A DNA stretch of 33,854 bases from Gemmatimonadaceae bacterium (GCA_014379205.1 JACMME010000180.1:1-33854), one strand, 5' to 3'. Positions 6,086 through 15,380 are shown, numbered from the stretch's first letter. Translations and numbers: made by a program. The notes: generated by a model not told the origin, from the letters alone.

Positions 6086-8251
6086 ATGAGCGACCCACTT
6101 TCAGCGTCCCATCTATATATAAACCGCGAGCTGAGTTGGCTGGAATTCAATTTTCGGGTGCTTCACGAGGCACTCGACGAACGAACCCCCTTGCTCGAGC
6201 GGCTGAAGTTTCTGGCGATTACCAGCACGAACCTCGACGAGTTTTTCATGGTTCGCGTGGCGGGGTTGAGACGGCAGATGGCTGCCAACGTCACAGCAAC
6301 AACGACGGACGGCTTGACTCCGCAGGAACAGCTGGATGCCATCACCACCCGAGTTCACGACTTGCTCGCGATCAAGCGCGCTGCTGTCGAGCATTTAATG
6401 CCGCGTCTCGCTGGTCGGGGTGTTGTGCTGACGTCGCTCAAGGATCTGTCGCCGGTCGAGTGGGGAACTGTAGACGCGTTTTTTGAATCGAGAGTCTTTC
6501 CGGTTCTGACCCCACTGGCTGTCGATCCTGGCCATCCTTTCCCATATATCTCGAATCTCTCGCTTTCGTTGGCGGTGGTCCTGCGCGATCCGGAGCTGGG
6601 AACAGATCACTTTGCGCGCGTCAAGGTACCAAAGAGCCTGCCTCGCTGGGTCCCGGTGAATGGAGGCTATCGGTTCGTGGCACTTGAAGAGGTTATAGGG
6701 GCAAATTTGGGTGCGCTGTTTCCGGGGATGGAGATCGTGCAGTGGTACATGTTTCGAATCACGCGTAACTCCGATATCGATCTGGCTGATGTCGAAGAGC
6801 CCGAAGATCTCCTCGACACGATGGAAGAGCAGGTTTTTCGCCGGCGGTTCGGCGAGGTTGTGCGGTTGGAGGTACAGGAGGGAATGCCGGAGCCTCTTCT
6901 GGCTATGCTGCGTGAAGAGCTAAGCGATCCGACTCTACCTCCCTTCGCGACACTGGCGGATCGGGACATTTACCGGTTGGGACCCCTGCCGGAGCTAGGC
7001 GACCTCATGGAGCTCGCCATGCTCGACATCCCTGAGCTGCGCGATCCTCCTCTTGCGTCGGTGACGCCGCTTCCGTTCCGAGGCAGCGAATCAGCGATTT
7101 TCGAGGCGATTCGAGAGCGCGACCTGCTTGTGCATCATCCCTTCGATTCCTTCATCGCGACGACGGAACAGTTCCTGGAGGCGGCCGCAGCCGATCCAAG
7201 TGTTCTCGCGATCAAGCTCACACTGTATCGCACGTCTGGAGATACTGCGATTGTTCGCGCCATGATCGATGCCGCGCAGCGCGGAAAACAGGTAGTGGTC
7301 CTGGTAGAGCTCAAGGCTCGTTTTGACGAAGCCAACAATATCTCATGGGCGCGCGCGCTGGAAAGCGCAGGCGTACATGTCGTTTATGGTCTGGTATCGC
7401 TCAAGACACACACCAAGACAGCTCTTGTGGTGCGGAGGGAAGGAGACGGGTTCCGGCGGTACGTCCACATAGGTACCGGTAACTACAACACGCGCACGGC
7501 GCGCTTGTACACGGACGTCGGCCTTTTCTCGGCCAGTCCATCTCTGGGCGCCGACGTGGGTGACCTTTTCAACTATCTCACAGGCTTTTCGCGACAACGT
7601 CTGTATCGCAAGCTGCTCGTCGCTCCCGGTAATATGCGTGAGCGTTTCATCGATCTGATTGGCCGGGAGGCCAGGAATGCGGTGGATGGCAAACCAGCTC
7701 GAATCGTAGCAAAAATGAACGCGCTGGTTGATCCAGAAACCATCCGCGCGCTTTACCGTGCGTCAGAGGCGGGAGTTCAGATCGATCTGATCGTGCGCAG
7801 TATTTGTTGCCTTCGCCCAGGTGTCGCCGGCATAAGCGAGAACATCCGCGTAATCAGCGTTGTTGGCCGGTTTTTGGAGCATTCCCGTATCTGGTTCTTC
7901 GCCAATGCAGGCGCCCACGAATTCTATCTGGGCTCGGCGGACTGGATGCAGCGCAACTTCGATCGCAGAGTCGAAGTCGTAACTCCGGTCGAAGACAAAA
8001 TACTGCATCCGCGGCTCTACTCGCTGCTCAGCATGTATCTCGAGGATAACCGCCAGGCGTGGGAACTCAGCTCAGACGGCACTTATACCCAGCGCTCGCC
8101 CGCCGAGGAAAATGAGCGGGCGTCGCACGCGGCGTTCATGGCAGATTCGTGGGCACTTGGGCAGAGAGAACAGCGGCCTGCTCCCGTGCAGCTCCCGCCC
8201 CAATCGCTGCCTCAGGATGGAGAAGTCAGGAAAGCCTTCTACTCCGACTGA
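6086..8251 (+). CDS. ppk: Polyphosphate kinase 1
   Basis: 721 aa from ATG 6086; an upstream in-frame TTG at 6056 would add ten non-conserved residues. The N-terminus YINRELSWLEFNFRVL is the PPK1 hallmark, followed by the helical and head domains and two phospholipase-D-like C-terminal domains. The autophosphorylated His442 lies in LKTHTKTALVV, and His599 in FLEHSRIWFF lies exactly 157 residues on, as in E. coli His435/His592. HIGTGNYN is also present. The enzyme reversibly makes polyphosphate from ATP. Length and motifs are complete. The upstream Pho-box-like site suggests phosphate control. The 3' end overlaps convergent ppx by 13 bp. Confidence 0.97.
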   Translation: MSDPLSASHLYINRELSWLEFNFRVLHEALDERTPLLERLKFLAITSTNLDEFFMVRVAGLRRQMAANVTATTTDGLTPQEQLDAITTRVHDLLAIKRAAVEHLMPRLAGRGVVLTSLKDLSPVEWGTVDAFFESRVFPVLTPLAVDPGHPFPYISNLSLSLAVVLRDPELGTDHFARVKVPKSLPRWVPVNGGYRFVALEEVIGANLGALFPGMEIVQWYMFRITRNSDIDLADVEEPEDLLDTMEEQVFRRRFGEVVRLEVQEGMPEPLLAMLREELSDPTLPPFATLADRDIYRLGPLPELGDLMELAMLDIPELRDPPLASVTPLPFRGSESAIFEAIRERDLLVHHPFDSFIATTEQFLEAAAADPSVLAIKLTLYRTSGDTAIVRAMIDAAQRGKQVVVLVELKARFDEANNISWARALESAGVHVVYGLVSLKTHTKTALVVRREGDGFRRYVHIGTGNYNTRTARLYTDVGLFSASPSLGADVGDLFNYLTGFSRQRLYRKLLVAPGNMRERFIDLIGREARNAVDGKPARIVAKMNALVDPETIRALYRASEAGVQIDLIVRSICCLRPGVAGISENIRVISVVGRFLEHSRIWFFANAGAHEFYLGSADWMQRNFDRRVEVVTPVEDKILHPRLYSLLSMYLEDNRQAWELSSDGTYTQRSPAEENERASHAAFMADSWALGQREQRPAPVQLPPQSLPQDGEVRKAFYSD

Positions 8252-9897
8252 CGCATCCCCGGAATGTGCGTGACGATCGCTCCACCCGGACTGACTATCT
8301 CAACGGGAATGCCGGCTAGCGATGCAAGTAGCTCCGCTTTGCGACCCGCGCCCCACATCTCCAGTCTAAGGGACTGGCGAGCGCGTGGGACAGGCCGGAT
8401 CCGGATCGCACGAACCAGCTTGCGCACCTGGAGCCGCTCGACTGCGCGTGCGTGCCCTCGATCGAAGCCGTCTGCAACGCGCAGGAGTGCGGCAAGCCGC
8501 TTTATCTGATCACGCATCGGCTTGGACAGCGAACCGAGATTCCGGTGTTTTTTCCTTGGTGCGGATCCGCGATGGTACCGCGCAATGTTGGCTACTACCA
8601 CTTGCTCGCTCGGCGACATGCCAAGCAGCTCCGCGTGCAAAATAAGATAGTACGAATGCTTGTGGTGACTGTCGTAGCTGATGTGGTAGCCAATGTCGTG
8701 TAGCAGGGCAGCGTCCGAAAGCGCCTGCCGGTCTCCCGGCTCGCAGCCGATGAGAGGTCCAAGCGCATCGTACAGCTGCAGAGCAAGATCGCGAACGTGC
8801 AACGAGTGCGGAGCCTCATACGCACATCGCACGGCGAGCTCTTTCACCGACCGCTGTCTGGCCTCACCCGGAGATGCCGCGGCCGGCTCGATGCGCGCGG
8901 TCTCGAGAAGCAACCCCTCTCGGATGCCATAGGTGGAAACCACCAGCTCCTTGGAGTCCAGTCTGGCCATGACTTCGGCAATGACGGCCAGACCTGCGAC
9001 GATAATGTCCGCGCGGTTCTGGCTGAGGCCGGGTACGGCCATCCGCTCTTCCAGCGTCGTATCCTGTAATCCGTCGAGCACGTGCTCCAGATCGGCTCGG
9101 GACACGCGCGTTCCGTGAACAGACTGTGCGGTAAGCATCGATTCACGGGCGAGCAGGATGGACGCCAGATTCGTGAACGTGCCGCCCGACCCTATAAACT
9201 GTGCGCCCCGCCACTCACGAGCAGGCACGTGCCGGCGCAATTCCGAGCGCACGGCTTTGCGGAGCTTTCTGACGTCCTTGTGCCTGCACTCGGACGTCAG
9301 GTACTGCTCAGTCAGCCGGAGAGCGCCAAACGGAAAAGACTCCAGACAATCCAGAACTCCGCTTGCGCTGTGAGCCAATTCCAGTGAGCCGCCGCCAATG
9401 TCCGCCACCACAGCGCGTCCAGAGGCTAGATCGAAGTGAGCCAGGGCACTTCGATAACTCAGCCTGGCTTCCTCCTCGCCGCTCAGGATTCGCACCCGCA
9501 AGCCGGCCTCGCGCCGCACGGCATTGACGAACGTTGCCGCGTTACCTGCATCGCGTACTGCGCTGGTAGCGACTGCTTCGATACGCGTGGCTCCAAGCTG
9601 CCGCGCCAACGTGGTCATCCTCACAACCGCATCGACCGCTCGAACCATTGATTCCGCACCGAGTTGCCCGTCCGTGGACATATCTGCACCGAGGCGCGGT
9701 GCCGCCTTCATTTCATCCACAACGCGAATCTGGCCCTGCGATTCGACGTCGGCGACGATCTGGCGAATGGAATTGGATCCAATATCGATCGCGGCCACTC
9801 GCGTCGTTCCCGGCTCCAGGGTGCCCGACCGCCCATTGCGCCGAATTGGGGCGGCCTGTGGGGTCCCATCTCTCAAGTCGCGAGAAGCGCTCGTCAC
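8239..9897 (-). CDS. ppx: Ppx/GppA exopolyphosphatase-type phosphatase with C-terminal HD domain
   Basis: 552 aa. The actin-like ASKHA N-terminal domain begins VAAIDIGSNSIRQIV (about 34-48), with VVADIGGGSLELA and GSGGTFTNLAS as phosphate/nucleotide-binding motifs. The C-terminal region (about 350-520) is HD-like, with ALLHDIGYHISY and later histidines. The family removes terminal phosphate from polyphosphate or pppGpp; the two activities cannot be separated by sight, but facing ppk favours exopolyphosphatase. The start is GTG 9897 with a weak ribosome site; about 30 non-conserved residues precede the domain, so the true start could be internal. The divergent region upstream contains an 11-bp-phased PhoB-like array. 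Confidence 0.92.
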   Translation of the reverse strand: MTSASRDLRDGTPQAAPIRRNGRSGTLEPGTTRVAAIDIGSNSIRQIVADVESQGQIRVVDEMKAAPRLGADMSTDGQLGAESMVRAVDAVVRMTTLARQLGATRIEAVATSAVRDAGNAATFVNAVRREAGLRVRILSGEEEARLSYRSALAHFDLASGRAVVADIGGGSLELAHSASGVLDCLESFPFGALRLTEQYLTSECRHKDVRKLRKAVRSELRRHVPAREWRGAQFIGSGGTFTNLASILLARESMLTAQSVHGTRVSRADLEHVLDGLQDTTLEERMAVPGLSQNRADIIVAGLAVIAEVMARLDSKELVVSTYGIREGLLLETARIEPAAASPGEARQRSVKELAVRCAYEAPHSLHVRDLALQLYDALGPLIGCEPGDRQALSDAALLHDIGYHISYDSHHKHSYYLILHAELLGMSPSEQVVVANIARYHRGSAPRKKHRNLGSLSKPMRDQIKRLAALLRVADGFDRGHARAVERLQVRKLVRAIRIRPVPRARQSLRLEMWGAGRKAELLASLAGIPVEIVSPGGAIVTHIPGMRQSE

Positions 9898-10083
9898 ATC
9901 GATTTCATGAACTGAGGAATGGGAGGAGGAGCGGAGAACCGGGATCAGGAACTGCCTACTCTTTTATTCCCAGCCGTTTCCGAACGCATTCATTATCGAG
10001 GCGGCGCGATCAGAGTGCACAATAGCAGTCGTACTGCCCGCTTTCAACCGGACGAATCTCTGGAACGCACTCTCCGGGGGAAC

Positions 10084-10137
10084 GTTACCAGTACGTGACT
10101 GTGTGGCACTACACGCGTGACGACCTAGGCCTAGCAT
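10084..10137 (+). promoter_or_regulatory. Four-unit 11-bp-phased Pho-box array with -10, ppx/STAS divergent region
   Basis: Pentamers GTTAC (10084), GTGAC (10095), GCACT (10106) and GTGAC (10117) start exactly 11 bp apart; three of four match GTNAC. PhoB-family regulators bind 7-bp half-sites repeated every 11 bp. TAGCAT at 10132-10137 starts 10 bp after the last unit, the usual spacing of a PhoB-activated -10. The rest of the 266-bp gap (9898-10163) shows only a purine-rich stretch near ppx and no further gene. Confidence 0.6.
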
Positions 10138-10163
10138 CCTCTCAACCACTGGATGGAGAGAAT

Positions 10164-10520
10164 ATGCAGCCTTCCTTCTCGTTCGCGGTCGAAGCACACT
10201 CAGCAGCCGCCACCATTTACATCAGTGGCACGTTATCCCCGTTCGCAGCGCTTCGCGTAATCAACGAATGCGCGCGACTTCCCAAAGGGCTGCGGCGCAT
10301 TCGAGTCGATGCCAGAGGAATCGGAGATGTGGAAGCCGGCGCTCTGGACACCTTGATTGTGGCTTTCGCTGTGTGGGAGTCGGAAAGACACGGGGCTCCG
10401 ATTTCTCCGGCGAAGCCGAAAGCTGCAAGGCTTGCCGATTTGAGCGGGCAACGACCCTTCGTGACAAGATCGTTGCAATACCGTGCACGAAATAATACGA
10501 CGGTTGTGGATGCTTCCTAG
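10164..10520 (+). CDS. Small STAS-like domain protein
   Basis: 118 aa from ATG 10164, chosen because GGAGAG lies 5-10 nt upstream; a longer form from 10095 would begin inside the Pho-box array. Residues about 13-80 follow the STAS pattern: a first strand (ATIYISGTLS), a helix, then a strand IRVDARGI and the loop-helix DVEAGALDTLIVAFAVWESERHG, matching the D.sG....aGl..L..a......G signature of anti-sigma-factor antagonists. The usual phosphorylatable Ser/Thr before AG is replaced by Glu, so a classical phospho-switch is unlikely. The C-terminus is basic and disordered-looking. Its function is unknown; its promoter suggests phosphate control. Confidence 0.6.
   Translation: MQPSFSFAVEAHSAAATIYISGTLSPFAALRVINECARLPKGLRRIRVDARGIGDVEAGALDTLIVAFAVWESERHGAPISPAKPKAARLADLSGQRPFVTRSLQYRARNNTTVVDAS
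10461..10498 (+). promoter_or_regulatory. Pho-box-like site and -10 upstream of the TonB receptor gene
   Basis: GTGAC (10461), GTTGC (10472) and the weaker GTGCA (10483) are 11 bp apart. GTGACAAGATCGTTGCA is 15/17 identical to the site in front of ppk. TAATAC (10493-10498) could be the -10. The site lies in the 3' end of the STAS gene, 73 bp before the receptor start. Confidence 0.45.
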
Positions 10521-10570
10521 ACAGTGCGGCAAGGGTCAGCAGCACTTTCCCCCAAAAAAATCCATACCCT

Positions 10571-13351
10571 ATGAAGAACCGATCAATCGCGGCGACCGCT
10601 CTACTGCTAGGCGCTATGGCCGCGTTCTTTACGTTATCACCCGAAGTTTCTGCCGCTCAAGTGCCAACCGGTCGTATCGTTGGTCGAGTCATCGACCGCC
10701 AGTCCGGCCAGGGCATAGCCGACGTCGGCGTACAGGTAGTGGGAACGACCGCCGGAGTCATGTCGGGAGTCGATGGACGGTATAGCATCACGGGAATTCC
10801 CGCAGGCACCGTATCCATGCACATCCGCCGCATTGGATATCAGCCCAAGACAATAACGGCGTTAATGCTCCCGGCAAACGGCTCAATCGAGCAGGATGTC
10901 GCGCTCGACGTCGCATCCGTTCAGCTGCAAACACTCGAGGTGACGGCATCCGCTGAGCGCGGGACCGTTAACGAGGCGCTCGATCGCCAGAGGACGGCAA
11001 CGGGGATCGTCAGCTCAGTAACGGCTGAACAGATCGCCAGAAGCCCTGACAGTGATGCGGCCTCCGCAATCCAGCGGGTTAGCGGTGTAACGGTTCAGGA
11101 CGGTCGTTACGTATTTGTGAGAGGTTTGGGCGAGCGGTATACCAATACCTCTCTGAATGGCGCGCGCGTGCCGAGTCCCGAGCCCGAACGCAAGGTCGTG
11201 CCGCTCGACCTCTTTCCGGCGAGCCTCCTTCAGACAGTCACTACTTCGAAGACCTTCACGCCAGATCAGTCAGGCGACTTCAGCGGCGCCCAGGTCGACA
11301 TTCAGACACGAGAATTCCCGGCGCGTCGAACGCTCAGCTATTCCATGTCGATGGGCTACAATGACGCGGCAAGCGGAAGCCAGATTCTGTCTGCTCCCAG
11401 CGCCGGCTCGGAGTGGATTGGCTTTGGCGGCGAGGCCCGCAAACTTCCTTCCCTGGTGCGTCAATACGGAAACTTCAACTCCAACATCTCGCAACTCGAG
11501 TACAATCGCCTGGTCCGGAGCTTTCGTAATTCATGGACAGCTGATGCTGCGTCCGGCCGCCCGAACTACTCCACAGGCGTCAGTATTGGTGGAGAGGACC
11601 GCATCTTCAAGCATCCCGTCGGTTACATCGGCTCGCTGTCCTACTCATACGGACAGGAAGTCCGGGAGAATGAAGAGCGCGCGCAGGCGGTCGGTGGCGT
11701 GAACGGAACGACGCAATCGTTCAATGCGTTTCGTGGCTCTACTGGCAGGACCAGTATTTTGTGGGGCGGGCTGCTCAATCTGAGCACGTGGATCGGGAGG
11801 AACAGCAAGATCTCCCTGAACAACACGTACAATCGCACCGCCGACAATGAGGCACGCCAGGATTCGGGCTTTTATGATCTCGGCAATTTCGACATCGAGC
11901 GTACGATGCTGCGGTATGTCGAGCGGACCGTGCTGTCGAATCAGCTTCGCGGCGATCACGTATTGGGGACGAGACACACTGTTGACTGGGCGGTGAACTA
12001 CGCAGGTGTCACCCGCGTGGAGCCGGACCGATCCAATCTGACTTACGGATTCATCCCGGATGTGCAGACGAATCAGCCTGTCCGGCAACTCCTTACAGCG
12101 CCGGAAGCAAATCGGCGAACATTTGGCGACCTCGACGAGCACAGTATCAGCCCCTCGCTCAACTATAAGCTCGCTATCGGCCCCGAAACTCGGCAGACCT
12201 ATCTCAAGGTTGGCGCTCTGTATCGCGATGCGAAGCGTGACGTCGACACAAGGTCCTTCAGCATCATCCCTCAGAACCTCACGGAAGCGGAGTTGGCGCA
12301 GCCAGCTGAGGATCTGTTTGATCGGTACTCGACCGACGATAGCGACGTCTTCCGTGTGGAGCCGTATCTCACAACGGGATCCTACCGTGCCAGGGAGCGC
12401 CTCTCGGCGGGATACTTCATGGCGGACCACCCGCTCACCGACAGGATTCGCGCGATCGCCGGTGCGCGGGTAGAGCACGACCGTCTCGAGGTAACTACCC
12501 TCAACAAGAGCGGCACCGAATTCCTGTCCGGTTTGAATGACACGGATGTCCTGCCGTCGATCGCTCTAAACCTGAGCGTGACGGATGCGCAGAACCTGCG
12601 CCTTTCAGCTTCACAAACGCTTTCCCGCCCCGAGTATCGCGAGTTGTCCCCTTTGCTTTACCAGGATGCCATCGGTGACGAGTTCGTATTTGGAGACACC
12701 TCACTCAAGAGGGCGCTCATTCAGAACTACGACATTCGCTGGGAGTGGTATCCCAAGGCGGGCGAGGTTTTGAGCGTCGCTCTCTTCGCAAAGCGTTTTT
12801 CCCAGCCCATTGAGCGAGTCTTCGTCGCAAGCTCCGGCGGCACGCAAATCAGCTTTGTAAATGCAGACGGCGCGGAGAACTACGGTGTTGAGCTGGAGTT
12901 GCGCAAAGGGTTGGGAGCTTTTACAGAGCGGCTCACGCCTTTCACGTTCTTCGCCAACGGCACGATAATGCAGAGCGATATTCGGCCGGGCAACGAGGGA
13001 ATCGTGGCGACGACGCGTGACAACCGTCCGATGGTGGGTCAATCGCCATTTGTGGTGAACGCAGGGCTGGCTTACACCTCGACGAGCGGAAAGGCGAATG
13101 CCGTGGTGCTTTACAACGTCTCAGGCAAACGGATCTTCGCGGCAGGCGTTGGCGAGTTGCCCGATTCCTACGAGCAGGAGCGGCACGCCCTGGATGTGTC
13201 GGTCTCTCTGCCGGTGTGGCGTACAATCGCCGCAAAGATCGATCTCAAGAACCTGCTGGATTACCCGTATGAGATCAGTCAAGGACAAGTGACGCGGGAG
13301 CGTTACACGGCTGGACGCGTGTTCTCTGCGGGCTTGAGCTGGCGCCCCTAA
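10571..13351 (+). CDS. TonB-dependent outer-membrane receptor with CarboxypepD_reg-like N-terminal domain
   Basis: 926 aa. A signal peptide ends near residue 29 (LSPEVSAAQ). Residues about 34-120 are a carboxypeptidase-regulatory-like beta-sandwich (GRIVGRVIDRQSGQGIADV...DGRYSITGIPAG...RIGYQPK). A TonB-box-like LQTLEVTAS follows, then the plug domain (about 140-250) with YVFVRGLGERYTNTSLNGA, and a beta-barrel of about 670 residues to the C-terminus. Such receptors import large or scarce ligands using TonB energy. The substrate is not readable; the Pho-box-like site upstream and the location hint at phosphate or phosphoester uptake. It probably forms a unit with the secreted lipoprotein gene 193 bp downstream. 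No SusD homologue is present, which argues against a SusCD system. Confidence 0.93.
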   Translation: MKNRSIAATALLLGAMAAFFTLSPEVSAAQVPTGRIVGRVIDRQSGQGIADVGVQVVGTTAGVMSGVDGRYSITGIPAGTVSMHIRRIGYQPKTITALMLPANGSIEQDVALDVASVQLQTLEVTASAERGTVNEALDRQRTATGIVSSVTAEQIARSPDSDAASAIQRVSGVTVQDGRYVFVRGLGERYTNTSLNGARVPSPEPERKVVPLDLFPASLLQTVTTSKTFTPDQSGDFSGAQVDIQTREFPARRTLSYSMSMGYNDAASGSQILSAPSAGSEWIGFGGEARKLPSLVRQYGNFNSNISQLEYNRLVRSFRNSWTADAASGRPNYSTGVSIGGEDRIFKHPVGYIGSLSYSYGQEVRENEERAQAVGGVNGTTQSFNAFRGSTGRTSILWGGLLNLSTWIGRNSKISLNNTYNRTADNEARQDSGFYDLGNFDIERTMLRYVERTVLSNQLRGDHVLGTRHTVDWAVNYAGVTRVEPDRSNLTYGFIPDVQTNQPVRQLLTAPEANRRTFGDLDEHSISPSLNYKLAIGPETRQTYLKVGALYRDAKRDVDTRSFSIIPQNLTEAELAQPAEDLFDRYSTDDSDVFRVEPYLTTGSYRARERLSAGYFMADHPLTDRIRAIAGARVEHDRLEVTTLNKSGTEFLSGLNDTDVLPSIALNLSVTDAQNLRLSASQTLSRPEYRELSPLLYQDAIGDEFVFGDTSLKRALIQNYDIRWEWYPKAGEVLSVALFAKRFSQPIERVFVASSGGTQISFVNADGAENYGVELELRKGLGAFTERLTPFTFFANGTIMQSDIRPGNEGIVATTRDNRPMVGQSPFVVNAGLAYTSTSGKANAVVLYNVSGKRIFAAGVGELPDSYEQERHALDVSVSLPVWRTIAAKIDLKNLLDYPYEISQGQVTRERYTAGRVFSAGLSWRP

Positions 13352-13437
13352 GGTCAAACGCAAGTGCGACCTGCGCCTTTCTGATCGAAATGGTGACTGT
13401 GCGCGACTGCTGCTGACGAGCTTCGGGGTCGACCTCA

Positions 13438-13466
13438 CTGTTACATGTTCGAGACGCATTCGCGAC
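13438..13466 (+). promoter_or_regulatory. Weak 11-bp-phased repeats before the beta-helix lipoprotein gene
   Basis: CTGTTAC (13438), TCGAGAC (13449) and TCGCGAC (13460) are 7-mers at 11-bp phase in the 193-bp gap between the receptor and lipoprotein genes. Only the first matches a PHO half-site well. A real ribosome site (TGAGGA) lies just before the next ATG. Confidence 0.25.
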
Positions 13467-13544
13467 AGGAACGCACGGGTTGATGCGCTTTCATTCGCCA
13501 CCAACATTTGAAGTTCTCCGTATCAACTTTTTGAGGATAACGAC

Positions 13545-15239
13545 ATGAAACTCGAAGGCCGCACGCTTCGAACCTTCGCTGCAACGTTATTGACGTTGGG
13601 GGTTTTTACTGCTTGTGGCGATGACGATCCGCCGTCAGGCAATAATTCGGTCGATCCGCCAAGCGGCCTGACGGTGACGGCGACTTCTGCGACAACGACT
13701 CGCGTGACTTTTACGGCGGTGTCGGGGGCTTCCTCGTACATTGTGCAGCGCGCGTCGGGTGCAGGAGCGTTTGCTACGGTGGGAACTCCAGCGGGAACAA
13801 CATTCGATGACGTTGGGCTCGACCCCAACACGCAGTATCGATATCAGGTCGCTACGGTGGAAGGATCGCGTACGAGCGCCTTCACTGCTCCGGTGACGGT
13901 TACGACGTCAGCGTCTGGGCGTTTCGCCGCGACATTGTCCGCACCAATAACAGCGAGTCGGACACTGTTCGCCGACAGCGTATACACGATTCAGGGATAC
14001 GTGCGCATCGCCAGTGGCGCAACCCTGACCATTCAGCCCGGCACAAGAATCCTCGGTGATTTCAATACTCCGGGAAGCTCCCTCTTTGTTACGCGCGGTG
14101 CGAAGATCGTGGCAATCGGAACAGCGGCCAATCCTATCGTCTTCACTTCTTCCCAGCCGGTCGGATCGCGCAAGCCGGGTGATTGGGGAGGGCTGGTAAT
14201 CGTGGGGAACGCGCGGATCAATCGAAACAGCGCCGGTACTTCGATATTCACTGAAGGACCGACCACTGCGCGCCAGGATTACGCCAACGGCACGGATGAC
14301 AACGATAACAGCGGGACTCTGCGCTACGTTCGCATCGAGTTCGCGGGCTACGCTGAAACCACGAATGAGGAGCTCAACAGCCTCTCTATGTACGCTGTTG
14401 GCCGTGGTACGACCATTGAGTATGTTCAGACAATGGCTGGTCTCGATGACAGTTTCGAGTGGTTTGGCGGTACCGTCGACGGACGTTACCTCGTATCGTA
14501 CGAGTCTGGCGACGACCATTTTGACTGGACCGAGGGCTATCGCGGTCGCAATCAATTCCTGATCGCTTTCCAGTCCCAGCAAATTCCGCAAAGGGCGGGA
14601 GCAGGCTCACTCTCCACCGACCCGAACGGCTTCGAAGGCGACGGCTGCGAGAACACCAGGCCTTTCTGTACGACCTTCGCCGGCAGCGTGCCCTTCTCCA
14701 ATCCGGTTTTCGCGAACTTTACGGTGGTTGGTTTTGGCAGTGCCTTTACGACCTCTTCCGGAGGTTATGGTGCAGTTATCCGGCGTGGCGCGGGAGTTAC
14801 ACTGATTAACGGAATTCTGGCGCGCTGGCCCCGCACGGCGATCAACATCCGCGATCTGGCTACGGATACACTGCGTCAGCGCGACAGTGTCACAATCCGG
14901 AATGTTCTCCTCGTGGAAAACGGAGCAAACTTCGATGCACCCGGAGGCTCCAACGTGTTCGGGCAGCAAGCCAACTTCGCCAGCAACAACATAGTCGAAG
15001 CATCTGGTACGGCAGCGAGCCTTTTCGTGAGTCTTACACCTCCCGGTCTTGACTGGACGCCATCAGCTGCATCAGCGGCGCGGACTGGCGGCCTCGCTAC
15101 CTTCACCGGAAGCGTTGCAGCGCGCGTCAGTGGTTTGTTTGGCGGAACAAGCGGCATTGTTGGAACAAGCTACGTGGGTGCGGTGGACCCGGCCGGTCCG
15201 AAATGGTATGAGGGTTGGACAGTGTACGTCATCAACTGA
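13545..15239 (+). CDS. Secreted lipoprotein with fibronectin type III and beta-helix-like domains
   Basis: 564 aa. A lipoprotein signal ends at Cys24 (GVFTAC|GDDD), followed by an acidic, proline-rich linker. Residues about 38-128 form a fibronectin type III domain (SGLTVTATSATTTRVTFTAV...YRYQVATV). The remainder is rich in short strands, Gly and Asn (TLTIQPGTRILGD, GDWGGLVIVGNARIN, and repeated RYVRIEFAGY / TIEYVQTMAG turns), typical of right-handed beta-helix proteins. Two cysteines in GCENTRPFC may form a disulphide. No catalytic motif is recognised. Pairing with a TonB receptor suggests a surface ligand-capture or enzymatic partner. GAGG 8 nt upstream supports the start. It could instead be an adhesin-like surface protein. 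Confidence 0.88.
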   Translation: MKLEGRTLRTFAATLLTLGVFTACGDDDPPSGNNSVDPPSGLTVTATSATTTRVTFTAVSGASSYIVQRASGAGAFATVGTPAGTTFDDVGLDPNTQYRYQVATVEGSRTSAFTAPVTVTTSASGRFAATLSAPITASRTLFADSVYTIQGYVRIASGATLTIQPGTRILGDFNTPGSSLFVTRGAKIVAIGTAANPIVFTSSQPVGSRKPGDWGGLVIVGNARINRNSAGTSIFTEGPTTARQDYANGTDDNDNSGTLRYVRIEFAGYAETTNEELNSLSMYAVGRGTTIEYVQTMAGLDDSFEWFGGTVDGRYLVSYESGDDHFDWTEGYRGRNQFLIAFQSQQIPQRAGAGSLSTDPNGFEGDGCENTRPFCTTFAGSVPFSNPVFANFTVVGFGSAFTTSSGGYGAVIRRGAGVTLINGILARWPRTAINIRDLATDTLRQRDSVTIRNVLLVENGANFDAPGGSNVFGQQANFASNNIVEASGTAASLFVSLTPPGLDWTPSAASAARTGGLATFTGSVAARVSGLFGGTSGIVGTSYVGAVDPAGPKWYEGWTVYVIN

Positions 15240-15324
15240 AGCTGTGACACCGAGATAAAGGTGTTCGCCCAAGTGGTGCGGACTTCTCGGTACACGTAGT
15301 AGCAAGCGCGTGTTGGTAGTTCCA

Positions 15325-15350
15325 GCCGGCGCCCTGCGAAGGGCGCCGGC
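15325..15350 (+). terminator. GC-rich hairpin after the beta-helix lipoprotein gene
   Basis: GCCGGCGCCC (15325-15334) and GGGCGCCGGC (15341-15350) form a perfect 10-bp stem with a 6-nt loop, 86 nt past the stop. No clear T run follows, but the strength and position fit a terminator closing the receptor-lipoprotein unit. Confidence 0.6.
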
Positions 15351-15380
15351 ATTACATCCCCCATACGGCCAACCTAGTAT

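Noticed and set aside
11645-12478. 277-codon minus-strand ORF inside the TonB receptor gene
   Set aside because: Lies wholly within the receptor barrel coding region and shows no family pattern.
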